The notes: a model not told the origin generated them from the sequence alone. Shown: positions 1 through 9,053, counted from the stretch's first letter. The stretch: 64,000 nt of DNA from Mucilaginibacter aquaedulcis (GCF_030409325.1 NZ_JAUFPR010000008.1:62001-126000); one strand, 5' to 3'. Numbers and translations are program-made.

Positions 1-149
1 AACGTGCCAATGTTTTAATGTTTTGAATATTAGTTACTTGTCATTGTTTTGAAATTCATTCTACACTTTATTTAGCCGATTTAAACAGGATTACACGAAA
101 TGAAGAGGTGTTTTACATATTTTACCACCGCCCTGAGCTTTTGTGAATA

Positions 150-187
150 AAAAAGTCCGGTAGCTTTGCTGCCAGACTTTCTTTTTT
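150..187. terminator. intrinsic terminator hairpin
   Basis: Arms 151-164 and 168-180 pair (AAAGTC, GG and AGC on the left; GCT, CC and GACTTT on the right, with one mismatch and one wobble) around a TTT loop. A T-rich run follows on the plus strand and an A run precedes it, so it can work in both directions. It could end a plus-strand gene lying left of the window. Confidence 0.7.
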
Positions 188-252
188 AACAGATGGGGTG
201 ATGCACATTAAACTGATGCATCTTTAAGTATTCAGAAAATTATTTTAAGGTA

Positions 253-420
253 GCAGTAGCCCGTCGACTCTTCGAGTTGCTGACCGGTTTTCACAGGGAC
301 ACTGTGCCGGCGTGGGTTTGTCCCGAGCACGAACGGGTGGAAAGTGCTCGCCCCTTACAACATCCATGAAGAGCTGACACCCGTCATCTTCGTTTTACGC
401 CGGGCCCATGCAAGCCTTAA
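253..420. other. GC-rich, hairpin-rich non-coding block
   Basis: This stretch is clearly richer in G and C than its neighbours and holds no convincing ORF. Local stems are visible: GACTC/GAGTT (266-270/274-278), GGGACA/TGTCCC (296-301/319-324) and directly after it CGAGCAC/GTGCTCG (324-330/344-350). I do not recognise a known RNA family. It may be a structured RNA or a mobile-element remnant. It lies just downstream of the NmrA-like gene. The first 150 bases of the window hold nothing I can identify. Confidence 0.3.
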
Positions 421-432
421 AAATTTCTATGG

Positions 433-1188
433 TTATGCCTTTTTAGGTTGATTTACATACCAGTTCTCAAAATCTATTTTGAAAATTTTGGCATCATCGC
501 CCGGAACCAGCATTTGATCATTTAGTAATACACCATAATAGCGTGCATTAGTATCGGCAACAACCTTGCGCGAATCATTATTCTTATCTAAATATTTCTG
601 AGCAAGCGCAGCAAGGCTAACCTTATCCGGGCCGCCTATTTCAAGGATACCATTTATTGGTGCGCCCAGAGCAACCTCAGCTACGGCCGTAGCCACATCG
701 GCCGAGGCGATAGGCTGGAAAAGAGCCGGCGACAGGCGAACGATCTCTCCTTCGGTTGCCGGAGCAATAATACCACCCAAAAACTCAAAAAACTGGGTTG
801 AGTGTACAATAGAATAAGGAATGCCAGAGGCTTTAATTAAATCTTCCTGTGCTTGTTTAGCCCTGAAATAACCGCTTTCCTGCAGGCGATTAGTGCCTAC
901 TACTGATAATGCGATGTGATGTTTTACACCAGCAACTATTTCTGCAGCAAGGAGATTTTTTCCGGAGGTTTTGAAAAACTCCATTACAGCTGCATCTTCA
1001 AATGAAGGGGAGTTTGCAACATCCACAACAACATCAGTATCCTTCAGGGTTTCAGCAAGGCCTTCGCCTGTGATTGTGTTTACACCGGTGGCCGGAGATG
1101 CCGCTATAACTTCATGACCAAGTTGGGTAAGCTTATTTACAAGCTGCGATCCAATTAGCCCGCTTCCTCCAATTACTACAATTTTCAT
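433..1188 (-). CDS. NmrA-like NAD(P)-binding reductase (atypical SDR)
   Basis: A 251-residue cytoplasmic protein with an N-terminal Rossmann fold. The dinucleotide-binding glycine motif GGSGLIG is at residues 7-13, and a YFRAKQAQED segment near 106 is typical of atypical short-chain dehydrogenases of the NmrA/SDR_a5 kind. Family members are either NAD(P)H sensors or reductases of quinones and sugars; the substrate cannot be read from the sequence. The ATG at 1188 begins directly with the fold, which fixes the start. The gene stands alone, with a direct-repeat regulatory site (1326-1366) and a strong hairpin (1402-1442) upstream. Family assignment is firm, function is not. Confidence 0.85.
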   Translation of the reverse strand: MKIVVIGGSGLIGSQLVNKLTQLGHEVIAASPATGVNTITGEGLAETLKDTDVVVDVANSPSFEDAAVMEFFKTSGKNLLAAEIVAGVKHHIALSVVGTNRLQESGYFRAKQAQEDLIKASGIPYSIVHSTQFFEFLGGIIAPATEGEIVRLSPALFQPIASADVATAVAEVALGAPINGILEIGGPDKVSLAALAQKYLDKNNDSRKVVADTNARYYGVLLNDQMLVPGDDAKIFKIDFENWYVNQPKKA

Positions 1189-1325
1189 AATTTGTGTTTT
1201 TATGGCCTTTTAACTCGGCCGGGTTTACAGTGTTTTAATAAATGCAATTGCTGCTTTGCAATCGCTATGCCATTGGTTAAGTTGTTGGATTTTAGGTTTT
1301 TAGTGCAAATATGAATGCTTCTTTA

Positions 1326-1366
1326 CACTCTATTTCGTGGAAGCCGCTTTAGTGACACGATATTTA
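1326..1366 (-). promoter_or_regulatory. weak member of the 30-bp-spaced direct-repeat set
   Basis: Read on the minus strand the site has TAAATATCG followed by a second half ending AATAGAGTG, 138-178 bp upstream of the NmrA-like start. The halves resemble those at 18509, 27179, 30856 and 45829, but here the best match is spaced 32 rather than 30 bp. The flanking CCACGA-ATA and GTGTAAA bases match the 27179 site well. I infer an AraC-type operator; this is the weakest of the set. Confidence 0.35.
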
Positions 1367-1401
1367 GAGCCATTACCGCTACTAATCGGGTTCGCCTTAA
1401 A

Positions 1402-1442
1402 ACACAAACTGCGACACGTTATATGCGTGCCGCAGTTTGTGT
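1402..1442. repeat. long near-perfect hairpin
   Basis: ACACAAACTGCG (1402-1413) pairs perfectly with CGCAGTTTGTGT (1431-1442). After one A/C mismatch the stem continues with CACG/CGTG and closes on a 7-nt loop. There is no T-tract on either side, so it is not a classical terminator. It lies between two minus-strand genes and could be an RNA-stabilising stem or a REP-like unit. Confidence 0.6.
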
Positions 1443-1461
1443 ACTTAGACAGATCTTTAAT

Positions 1462-1866
1462 TTAAAGAAGGATGTGCTTTTTACGACTTGGTTTTGGCAA
1501 GGAAATTTGTGTTTGAGGTTTTTTTAAATGTTCCTCATAAACCATTTCATCAAAGCCAAATAATAGAAAATCGACATCTTCAATCACTGGACGTTTGATA
1601 ATACCCGGATGTTCTTGCAGTAATGTTAATGCATCCTCTTTGCTTTTTATTGATTCCTTAATCTCCGGGAGCAATTTTTTCCAGGTCAGGCTTTTTTTAT
1701 TAAAAAAAGAATCGCAGCCCAGTTTTGCGTCCCACTCCAAAAGTTTGGCCGGGGATATACCATCCTTTTTAAAGTTTTGAAATTCAAAGCCCATATTATG
1801 TTCTTTGAACCAGGCCATGGCCTTCTGTGTTTTTCTGCAATTGGTTAGTCCGTAAACTTTCATCAT
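1462..1866 (-). CDS. Spx/MgsR/ArsC-like thioredoxin-fold protein
   Basis: A 134-residue protein of the arsenate reductase-like family (YffB/Spx/MgsR type). The thioredoxin-fold start YGLTNCRKTQKAM carries a single cysteine (Cys10) rather than a CxxC pair. The segment HPGIIKRPVIEDVDFLLFGFDE is the family's conserved RP motif region. Members are redox-active: some reduce arsenate with glutaredoxin, others bind RNA polymerase. Which applies here cannot be decided. Two adjacent Met codons begin the gene. The C-terminal tail is basic. The upstream cupin gene ends only 30 bp away, so the two are probably co-transcribed. Confidence 0.8.
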   Translation of the reverse strand: MMKVYGLTNCRKTQKAMAWFKEHNMGFEFQNFKKDGISPAKLLEWDAKLGCDSFFNKKSLTWKKLLPEIKESIKSKEDALTLLQEHPGIIKRPVIEDVDFLLFGFDEMVYEEHLKKPQTQISLPKPSRKKHILL

Positions 1867-1896
1867 TTTGTACCTAATAACTTAAGGTTAGTTACG

Positions 1897-2319
1897 TTAT
1901 TTGGCTTCGGTTATGAAAGGCAATTCCTTAGGGCCAATAAAATAAACTAACAGCTTAGCCTGTTTAGTTTTGCTCATGTTCTTGCTTTCTGCATGCAAGC
2001 CGTTAGGATCTTCCCAAAATGCTTCTCCTTGCTTGTAAATATGAGTTTTACCATTAAATGTTGATGATATGCTTCCTTGCAATACGTAAGCAATTGTTGG
2101 GATAGGGTGGCGGTGTGCGCCTGATACTTCACCCGGTGCAAAGGTTACTATCACCAGTTTGGCTTCCTGGCTCTTAATTTCCGGAGTGGTTATAATCTTT
2201 TTAAAAATAACTTCTGGGGCATACTGCGTAACATTTACTGATTTTGGTTCGTGTTGCGCTTTTGCATTAATGGCAAATGCTGCACAGAATACCAATAGGC
2301 TTAAAGTGAATTTTTTCAT
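1897..2319 (-). CDS. secreted cupin-domain protein
   Basis: A 140-residue protein with a signal peptide (about residues 1-21, ending NAKA) followed by one cupin barrel. The first cupin motif supplies the metal-binding histidines His69 and His71 (GAHRHP) and the second motif is GEAFWEDPNGLHAES. Such small periplasmic cupins bind a metal and often act as sugar-, quercetin- or stress-related enzymes; the substrate is unknown. It is probably the first gene of a two-gene unit with the Spx-like gene. It is divergent from the GlxA-type regulator at 2579, which is a plausible controller. Confidence 0.85.
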   Translation of the reverse strand: MKKFTLSLLVFCAAFAINAKAQHEPKSVNVTQYAPEVIFKKIITTPEIKSQEAKLVIVTFAPGEVSGAHRHPIPTIAYVLQGSISSTFNGKTHIYKQGEAFWEDPNGLHAESKNMSKTKQAKLLVYFIGPKELPFITEAK

Positions 2320-2578
2320 GATAAATAATAATTATACACAACCCATCCATTGGGTTTGATATGCAAAATTAATGAGCGTACAAAGTTTAAACTGGTCCAG
2401 CTATTAACGGTGAGAGGGTCCAACAGGGTTTTGATCTTGTGGTGCATAAGGTTTAAGCCTTAAATTAAGTGTTTGGTAATAAGGTGTTTGTTGTTATCTG
2501 ATATAGCGATTTTCTTGTTCATTTGTGATAAATGCAGTATCTTGTATTGTAATTCATTGCTGAAAACTCATACTTATT

Positions 2579-3586
2579 ATGGCACGGAAGCGGATTGTAA
2601 TTATTGCCATGCCTGAGGCACTGTCCTTTGATGTTATGGGGCCTTCTGATGTATTTTCATTGGCCGATTATTTTCGTTTGTCTGGCACTGTAGGTGAAAG
2701 CAAAGAGCCTTTTTACGAGGTGATGGTAGTATCTGCAACTCCCGATTTGATAGTACGTACTGCAAGTGGAGTTACCATAGCCTGCGAAGAAAGTATATTT
2801 TCCTTAATCGGTAAAGTTGATACCTTGATTATTGGCGGGCTCTCGCTCACCAAACCCAGGGGCTACTACCCCGAGGTTGTTAATTGGGTAAGGCAAAATG
2901 CAGGGCAGTTCAGGCGGGTATGTTCTGTGTGCATTGGTGCTTTTATTTTGGCCGAAGCCGGATTGCTTTCAGGCAAAAATGCTACTACCCATTGGCATTA
3001 TTGGAAAGAGTTAAGCACCAATTACGAAAATATCAAGGTAAATCCCGATCCTATTTTTGTTAAGGATGGTAACATATACACCTCTGCCGGTATCAGTGCA
3101 GGTATAGATCTGGCTCTTGCCCTTGTTGATGAAGATCTCGGACGCGATGTATCATTACGCATTGCGCAGATGCTTGTGCTTTATCTTCGCCGCCCGGGTA
3201 ATCAATCGCAGTTCAGTCAGATGCTTAGCCAGCAGCTATCAAATAAACAACCAATAAAGGAATTGCAGAATTGGATAATGACCAACCTGAAAAACAATTT
3301 AAGTATTGAGCTTTTAGCAGAGCGTGCAGCTATGAGCCCACGTAATTTTGCCAGAGTTTTTTCCGTTGATGTGGGCATGACTCCGGGCAAGTACGTTGAA
3401 GGACTTCGGGTTGAGTCATCAAGGCGATACCTCGAAGAAACCAATATGACCATGGAGCAGATAGCAAGTGAATGTGGTTTTGGTACGTCTGACACGATGC
3501 GCAAAATATTTCATCGCAGTATGAACATGACACCTTATGCATACCGGAGTCTGTTTGGTTCGCAGCAAGCCCAGGCTGTGAGTTGA
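2579..3586 (+). CDS. GlxA-type transcriptional regulator (DJ-1/PfpI + AraC HTH)
   Basis: A 335-residue regulator. Residues about 4-190 form a DJ-1/PfpI-like domain with the nucleophile-elbow region CSVCIGAF near 115-122; residues about 230-330 form an AraC-type double helix-turn-helix ending in the usual FGTSDTMRKIF and MTPYAYR segments. In this family the DJ-1 domain is thought to sense a small ligand and is not proteolytic. It lies divergent to the cupin gene and 171 bp upstream of the exported hydrolase at 3758, both candidate targets. The ATG at 2579 starts directly with the Rossmann-like strand. Family is certain, ligand unknown. Confidence 0.9.
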   Translation: MARKRIVIIAMPEALSFDVMGPSDVFSLADYFRLSGTVGESKEPFYEVMVVSATPDLIVRTASGVTIACEESIFSLIGKVDTLIIGGLSLTKPRGYYPEVVNWVRQNAGQFRRVCSVCIGAFILAEAGLLSGKNATTHWHYWKELSTNYENIKVNPDPIFVKDGNIYTSAGISAGIDLALALVDEDLGRDVSLRIAQMLVLYLRRPGNQSQFSQMLSQQLSNKQPIKELQNWIMTNLKNNLSIELLAERAAMSPRNFARVFSVDVGMTPGKYVEGLRVESSRRYLEETNMTMEQIASECGFGTSDTMRKIFHRSMNMTPYAYRSLFGSQQAQAVS

Positions 3587-3757
3587 TGATCAGATACTGC
3601 TTAATTTTACTCTTAATGATCTTCTAATATGTAACTGGCAGGGAAAAATGTCCAGTAGTAGATACCCATTGTCCATTGCCCGGGTTTAGCTGCTGAATGA
3701 CCTTTGTGTTCTATAAATACAAGGGCTTTAAACAGTAAATCTTAAGAAATCAAAATC

Positions 3758-4549
3758 ATGAAATCAAAATTTAAACTAAACTTGGGTATTGGGGGGCAGT
3801 TGATTGCCGCAGTAATTGTTCTGGGCTTCTTGCTTGCACTACCCAACTTATCAAATGCACAGAATAAACCTGTAAAGAATATTGTACTTGTGCATGGTGC
3901 CTTTGCCGATGGATCTGGCTGGCGTGGGGTATATGATATTCTTGTAAAAAAAGGATATAATGTAAGTATTGTACAAATCCCACTTACTTCACTTAAAGAC
4001 GATATAGATGCCACCAACCGGATATTAGATAGGCAAGATGGGCCGGTTATCCTGGTGGGCCATTCATGGGGCGGAGTTGTTATTACCGAAGCCGGTATGC
4101 ACCCAAAAGTTGCAGGTCTGGTATACGTAGCAGCCTATCAGCCGGATAAAGGCGAAAATACTTTGAAATGGGCAGCTTCACAGCCTGTTAAGCCTGAGTA
4201 TGGCATTTTGCCTCCGGACGATAAAGGTTTTGTTTATTATGATAAAGCCAAATTTCATGACGGGTTTGCAGGCGACCTGAGTAAGGCGGAGACTGATTTT
4301 ATGTTTGCCTCGCAAGAGCCCATTTTGGCAGAAAGTTTTGCAACCCCGGTTGCCGACGCGGCCTGGAAAACCAAACCGGCGTATGGTATTGTGGCAACGG
4401 AAGATAAAAGCATCAATCCGGATATTGAACGTAATATGTACAAACGCTCAAATACCCATACTACCGAGATTAAGGGGAGCCACGTAGTTTTTATTTCGCA
4501 CCCCGATGCCGTGGCCAAAATAATTGTAGCTGCTTCTGAAAATAAATAA
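3758..4549 (+). CDS. exported EstC-like alpha/beta hydrolase
   Basis: A 263-residue alpha/beta hydrolase. An N-terminal hydrophobic segment (about residues 10-30) ends in an Ala-rich cleavage-like site (LSNAQ), so the enzyme is probably periplasmic. The oxyanion region is VLVHGAFADGSGW, the nucleophile elbow GHSWGG (about 101-106) contains the catalytic Ser, and GSHVVF near 241 supplies the His. The family includes EstC-like esterases and salicylate or polyneuridine esterases; the substrate here is unknown. A close paralogue without signal peptide is at 7963. The strong hairpin at 4607 ends the transcript. Confidence 0.88.
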   Translation: MKSKFKLNLGIGGQLIAAVIVLGFLLALPNLSNAQNKPVKNIVLVHGAFADGSGWRGVYDILVKKGYNVSIVQIPLTSLKDDIDATNRILDRQDGPVILVGHSWGGVVITEAGMHPKVAGLVYVAAYQPDKGENTLKWAASQPVKPEYGILPPDDKGFVYYDKAKFHDGFAGDLSKAETDFMFASQEPILAESFATPVADAAWKTKPAYGIVATEDKSINPDIERNMYKRSNTHTTEIKGSHVVFISHPDAVAKIIVAASENK

Positions 4550-4606
4550 TATTTCTCTCTGGGTTTCTGAACCCTGTATCATTGCAAAAAGCAATAATCT
4601 TATTAT

Positions 4607-4646
4607 AAACCGGATGTGTCTCCTAAAACACATCCGGTTTTATTGT
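4607..4646 (+). terminator. intrinsic terminator of the hydrolase gene
   Basis: AAACCGGATGTGT (4607-4619) pairs perfectly with ACACATCCGGTTT (4628-4640), followed by TATTGTTTTA. It lies 58 bp after the stop codon. The 490 bp from here to 5131 hold no gene I can support; a 102-codon minus-strand ORF there has no recognisable features. Confidence 0.85.
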
Positions 4647-5131
4647 TTTAGGCCAATACCTATTGGCAGTAATCCATTGATAAATGGCATCCGCAAACGG
4701 CAGTTTTTACTGTAATTTTGATTGTACATATCAGATATAGGGCTAAAGATTTGACCTCGCAATAATCCAGCTCCTAAAATAGAAATGACGGTTAAGAAAT
4801 ACTTTTTTTTAACTAAATGTCCAATTCCGAAAAGTCGATTGTTAATGACCTGAAAATGCCCTGGAACTGATCTCTTTTTTAACCAATAATACGGTATAAA
4901 AATTTGAAAAATCAAAGTACGCCTATGGGCAAGTGAAAATACTGTCATTAAAATAAAAGATAAAAATTCTAAACCAGGTATACGTTTAGAAAAAGGAAGC
5001 GAAAATATTCGCTGTCAGTTAACAGACCTTCGGGTCTGCTATAATATTATTCTAAGATTAACAATCTAACCATCCTATCTACAGGCCTGGTAGTTTGCTT
5101 TTGGTATCCTGTTTAACCAATTTTTTGTACA

Positions 5132-7825
5132 ATGGAAAAGCCCCTGTTTTTAAAACTGATGAATGATTTCAAAGCTCAATCAATAGATGAGAAGAGCTTT
5201 TTTGAAATGCTGCATAGGCAGATAGACGGCTATGAAAATGAAAAAGATATTCTGCAGGCTCTGAGTAATGATATAACAAGAGCCAGGGTGAAAACCGACC
5301 TTATAAAAGTTTTTTCGTCAAGACTTAAAGGGTTCTTTTATTTTACCCACGCGGTTGTTTCCCTGATAGATCAGCGCGATAAAACCTATTATCCTTTTTT
5401 GCTTGATGTGGATGCGTTAAAAATTAAACACCGCACCGAACTTCCATCGCTATTGGCCACACGTTTTTTTCTTGGTGACCCATTTATTAGCCAGGTTGAT
5501 GGGGCCGATGTACCTGTAGCTTTCCTGTTGGATGAAATCATAAATAAACCGGGAGTACCTGCATTTATAAAAGTAAATTATGAATGCGGAATAAGGAAAG
5601 CCATGATTGCCCCGCTGAAAAGTAAAACAGGGACAATCGGGTTTGTTTTTGTTTATTCTGATCGTACAGATAGCTTTTCTGATGAGTTTCAGTCCATTTT
5701 AAGACGCATAAGTCCGCAGCTTTCAAGTGCCGTTTCCAATATCATCATCAATGAAGAAATTAAATTTAATGAATGGGTTAACGAGGTTTTACTTACCATA
5801 AGTAATGATCTGGTTACCGTTAGGCACAGGAAAGATTTACTGAAAATTGTTAACTCCGGCCTTAAAAAGCTCGTGAATTTTACGCATAACGTGATGACCA
5901 TAATGGATGAAACGGAAGAAACATACAATGTATATGTGACCGATCCGGATTCACCTAATCGCGGATTACCAAGGTTTGAAGAGGCAGTAAGTAAGGCAAA
6001 TCCTGTTAAGGACGGTATTTATGATGTGGCTTCGCTGTCTGATAAACCCGTGGTGTTTGATATGGCCTCATTTGGTATAGATACGGCTCCGCTTTGGTTT
6101 AAATTAAATTATGCGGCAGGGGCGCGCGAAATGGTTATTAAGCTGCTTCCGGATAAAGGAATCCGAAAATTAAGCTTAATACTGTTTGCTAATAAGAAGG
6201 GGAGTTTTGATGAAGCAGCTTTAAATATAATTGAGCGTATTTCCAGCCAGCTTTCTACCGCGGCATGCAATATTGCCGTGAATGAGGAAATATTATGTAA
6301 AGAAAAAGAAAAGTCTTTTTTGCTGGAGTTTAGCCATGATGTTGCCGCCGTACGCAGTAAAGATGATTTGTCATTGGCTGTTGAAAAGGCTGTGAAAAAA
6401 CTGAGCTTAGTAAAAGGGTATGTTATCCGCCTTATTAATGACGACCGCAGTACAACAAATTCTTATATCTATGATACTAAGATTTCATTTCTTGATGATG
6501 TTGAGTTTAGAGAAATAATTACCCGGAAATTTAACATAAAGGATGGCTTGCAGGACAAAGTTCTGCAAAGTAACGAACCTGTATTATTTAAAACCGAGGA
6601 AGAAATAAGGCGAAGCTGTGCCCCCCGTTATGTGCATTTCTGGAACCGGGTTGGATTTAAAAAGGTAATAGGTGTGCCTTTGCGAACAGGAAATAAAGAT
6701 CTGGGGATTTTGTTTATGGAAACAGATGCAATCAATATGCCTCTTTTAAAAGGAATTTGCGCGCAGATTTCTATCGCCATTTCAAATGTGGTAGTTAATG
6801 AACAGCTTATTACGTACAAAAAGATGCTGGAGGTTGAAAACGACCAGCTTAAGGAGCAAATAAATACCATCTACAATTCTTCTGACATTATTGGTAATGG
6901 CCCCGAAATGCAGAAAGTGTATCATTTAATGTCAATTGTAGCCAAATCCAACTCAACCGTGCTGCTGATGGGTGAAACCGGAACCGGCAAAGAATTGATT
7001 GCCCGCGGTATTCATAATGCATCGCCGAGGAAAGATAAATTGATGGTTAAAGTTAATTGTGCTGCATTACCTGCAAATTTGATTGAAAGCGAGCTTTTTG
7101 GTCATGAAAAAGGGTCATTTACCGGGGCGATAGAACGCAGAACGGGTAAGTTTGAACTGGCACATAACAGCACTTTGTTCCTGGATGAAATAGGCGAACT
7201 TCCGCTTGACTTACAGGTGAAACTACTGCGTGTTATCCAGGAACGCGAATTGGAAAGAATAGGAGGAAAAAGTGTGATAAAGGTTGATGTAAGGATCATT
7301 GCTGCAACCAACCGCAACCTGGAGGAAGAGGTAAGTGCCGGCCGGTTCAGGGCCGATCTATACTACCGGCTCAACGTATTCCCGATCAATTTGCCACCGT
7401 TAAGAAAACGGATAGAGGATATACCACCGCTGGCAAACTTTTTTCTTACCCGGCACAGTAAAAATACAGGTATAAAAGTTACCTCCATATCAAACAAAGT
7501 TATGCAGGAGTTAAAAAGTTACCAGTGGCCCGGAAATGTGCGAGAGCTTGAGCATCTGTTAGAGCGTAGCATTTTAATGTCGGGAGATAGTGTTATACGT
7601 GAGGTATATCTACCCAAAAAACATATGGGGGTGGAGGTAAGTACAAATCAAACACTTGATGAAGTTGAACGCGCGCATATCATTCAAACTTTAAAGGTAT
7701 GCGGTGGTAAAATAGCTGGTTCGGGAGGAGCGGCCGGGGTATTAGGTACTCCATCAACCACTTTACACGCAAAAATGAAGAAGTTAAAAATTGCAAAAGC
7801 TGATTATTTACCTAAAGCATCCTGA
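5132..7825 (+). CDS. sigma-54-dependent activator with three GAF-like domains (copy 1)
   Basis: An 897-residue enhancer-binding protein of the NorR/FhlA kind. Three GAF-like repeats fill residues about 30-195, 205-375 and 385-555, then a short coiled coil leads into the AAA+ domain. Walker A is GETGTGKE (about 613-620), the sigma-54 contact loop is GSFTGA (about 660, Ser replacing the usual second Ala), and Walker B is LFLDEIGELP. A Fis-type HTH (GVLGTPSTTLHAKMKKL) closes the protein. There is no receiver domain, so activity is likely set by a ligand on the GAF modules. Two paralogues lie at 9942 and 12651. It precedes the cytoplasmic hydrolase at 7963, a likely target. Confidence 0.92.
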   Translation: MEKPLFLKLMNDFKAQSIDEKSFFEMLHRQIDGYENEKDILQALSNDITRARVKTDLIKVFSSRLKGFFYFTHAVVSLIDQRDKTYYPFLLDVDALKIKHRTELPSLLATRFFLGDPFISQVDGADVPVAFLLDEIINKPGVPAFIKVNYECGIRKAMIAPLKSKTGTIGFVFVYSDRTDSFSDEFQSILRRISPQLSSAVSNIIINEEIKFNEWVNEVLLTISNDLVTVRHRKDLLKIVNSGLKKLVNFTHNVMTIMDETEETYNVYVTDPDSPNRGLPRFEEAVSKANPVKDGIYDVASLSDKPVVFDMASFGIDTAPLWFKLNYAAGAREMVIKLLPDKGIRKLSLILFANKKGSFDEAALNIIERISSQLSTAACNIAVNEEILCKEKEKSFLLEFSHDVAAVRSKDDLSLAVEKAVKKLSLVKGYVIRLINDDRSTTNSYIYDTKISFLDDVEFREIITRKFNIKDGLQDKVLQSNEPVLFKTEEEIRRSCAPRYVHFWNRVGFKKVIGVPLRTGNKDLGILFMETDAINMPLLKGICAQISIAISNVVVNEQLITYKKMLEVENDQLKEQINTIYNSSDIIGNGPEMQKVYHLMSIVAKSNSTVLLMGETGTGKELIARGIHNASPRKDKLMVKVNCAALPANLIESELFGHEKGSFTGAIERRTGKFELAHNSTLFLDEIGELPLDLQVKLLRVIQERELERIGGKSVIKVDVRIIAATNRNLEEEVSAGRFRADLYYRLNVFPINLPPLRKRIEDIPPLANFFLTRHSKNTGIKVTSISNKVMQELKSYQWPGNVRELEHLLERSILMSGDSVIREVYLPKKHMGVEVSTNQTLDEVERAHIIQTLKVCGGKIAGSGGAAGVLGTPSTTLHAKMKKLKIAKADYLPKAS

Positions 7826-7962
7826 CCTTCTTTTATTGGTGAAAAAAGTACCGTAATGGTTGTTGTTTGTCCATTGTTGTTTTTTGAGGATCGAGATATT
7901 TTTGAGTTCAATTGAGATGAAATAAAGCTCAAAAATTATTGATCAAGTAAAATTTAAACAAC

Positions 7963-8676
7963 ATGAAAACAGAAACAACATCTGCGCAAGACGCGCCCGT
8001 AAAAAATATTGTGCTGGTACACGGGGCTTTTGTTGATGGTTCTGGCTGGCAGGGCGTATTTCAAATATTATCAAAAAAAGGTTATCAGGTATCGGTTGTC
8101 CAAATACCGCTTACCTCACTTCAGGATGATGTGGATACAACTAACCGTGTTTTAGACAAACAAGATGGCCCTGTAATACTGGTTGGCCATTCATGGGGAG
8201 GCTTTGTAATTACCGAAGCCGGAATGCACGAAAAGGTAGCCGGTTTGGTATATGTGGCTGCGCTTCAGCCTGAAGTTGGCGAAAATACAATTCAACTTTC
8301 AACAGCACTTCCTGCAGCTCCGGAAAACGGGGTTATGGAACCTGATGACAAAGGCTTTGTATATTATGACAAAGCTAAATTTCACGCCGGTTTTGGGGCC
8401 GATCTGAGCACAGAACAAGCTGAATTTCTATATGCTTCGCAAAAGCCTATTGCGGCGCAGTCTTTCGGTGCTTCTGTTACCAATGCAGCCTGGAAAACTA
8501 AACCCAGCTATGGCATAGTTGCCCTGAACGATAAAACTATTAATCCGGTTACGGAACGCTGGGTGTATAAACGGTCAAATTCCAGGATCACGGAAATTGA
8601 ATCGAGCCATGTTGTATTCATTACGCATCCAGATAAAGTTGCCCAGGTAATCATTAACGCAGCTGATAAAAAATAA
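7963..8676 (+). CDS. cytoplasmic EstC-like alpha/beta hydrolase (paralogue)
   Basis: A 237-residue paralogue of the hydrolase at 3758, nearly collinear with it from VKNIVLVHGAF onward. The nucleophile elbow GHSWGG lies near residue 74 and SSHVVF near 214. It begins MKTETTSAQDAPVKN, so the signal peptide of the sister protein is missing; the SAQ just before the mature part looks like what remains of the former cleavage site. The enzyme should be cytoplasmic. It follows the first sigma-54 activator by 137 bp. Reaction and substrate are unknown; esterase or C-C hydrolase are both possible. Confidence 0.87.
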   Translation: MKTETTSAQDAPVKNIVLVHGAFVDGSGWQGVFQILSKKGYQVSVVQIPLTSLQDDVDTTNRVLDKQDGPVILVGHSWGGFVITEAGMHEKVAGLVYVAALQPEVGENTIQLSTALPAAPENGVMEPDDKGFVYYDKAKFHAGFGADLSTEQAEFLYASQKPIAAQSFGASVTNAAWKTKPSYGIVALNDKTINPVTERWVYKRSNSRITEIESSHVVFITHPDKVAQVIINAADKK

Positions 8677-8957
8677 GGTTTTAAATATTGTTTTAATTGA
8701 ACGGGGCCGGTGTGGTTTTATATAGCAATGCTTTGATTTTAAGCTTGTTGTTAAACCATGCTGGCCCTTGTTCATTTGAGGTGAGTTGAAGTTTTTCTGC
8801 TTTCCGTCTGCAAAATTCTGGCTTAGTGTATGCTAAGCTTAAAATAATCACACTATTGATGCTCGGAATATCGTGAGAGCGGGTACCAATTCGCAATATA
8901 AAGTGTAAATAATAAGATATTTTTTTTCAAGTATTTGATAATCAAACATTTATGTGA

Positions 8958-8973
8958 TGGCACGCCTGTTGTA
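8958..8973 (+). promoter_or_regulatory. candidate sigma-54 (-24/-12) promoter
   Basis: TGGCACGCCTGTTGTA matches the -24/-12 consensus TGGCACG-N4-TTGCW with the correct spacing; the only important deviation is GT instead of GC at -12. It lies 80 bp upstream of the AraC gene at 9054 and is flanked by three sigma-54 activator genes. Just upstream, TTTGATAATCAAA (8934-8946) is a small palindrome that could be an activator site. The rest of 8677-9053 shows nothing else. Confidence 0.5.
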
Positions 8974-9053
8974 ATTGTCTGTCAGATGGATTTTGGGTAG
9001 GTAACAACTTAGTACCCAGTAAAATATCGCTATCTGTATAGAATCATTAGGAG

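Noticed and set aside
1315..1527. 70-codon plus-strand ORF
   Set aside because: It runs through the hairpin at 1402 and into the end of the Spx-like gene; its sequence has no family character.
4640..4948. 102-codon minus-strand ORF
   Set aside because: It begins in AT-rich spacer and ends inside the terminator of the hydrolase gene; no motif or family could be seen.
5084..5098. GG...GC pair upstream of the first sigma-54 activator gene
   Set aside because: The spacing between GG and GC is 11 rather than the strict 10 bases, so it is not a valid -24/-12 promoter.
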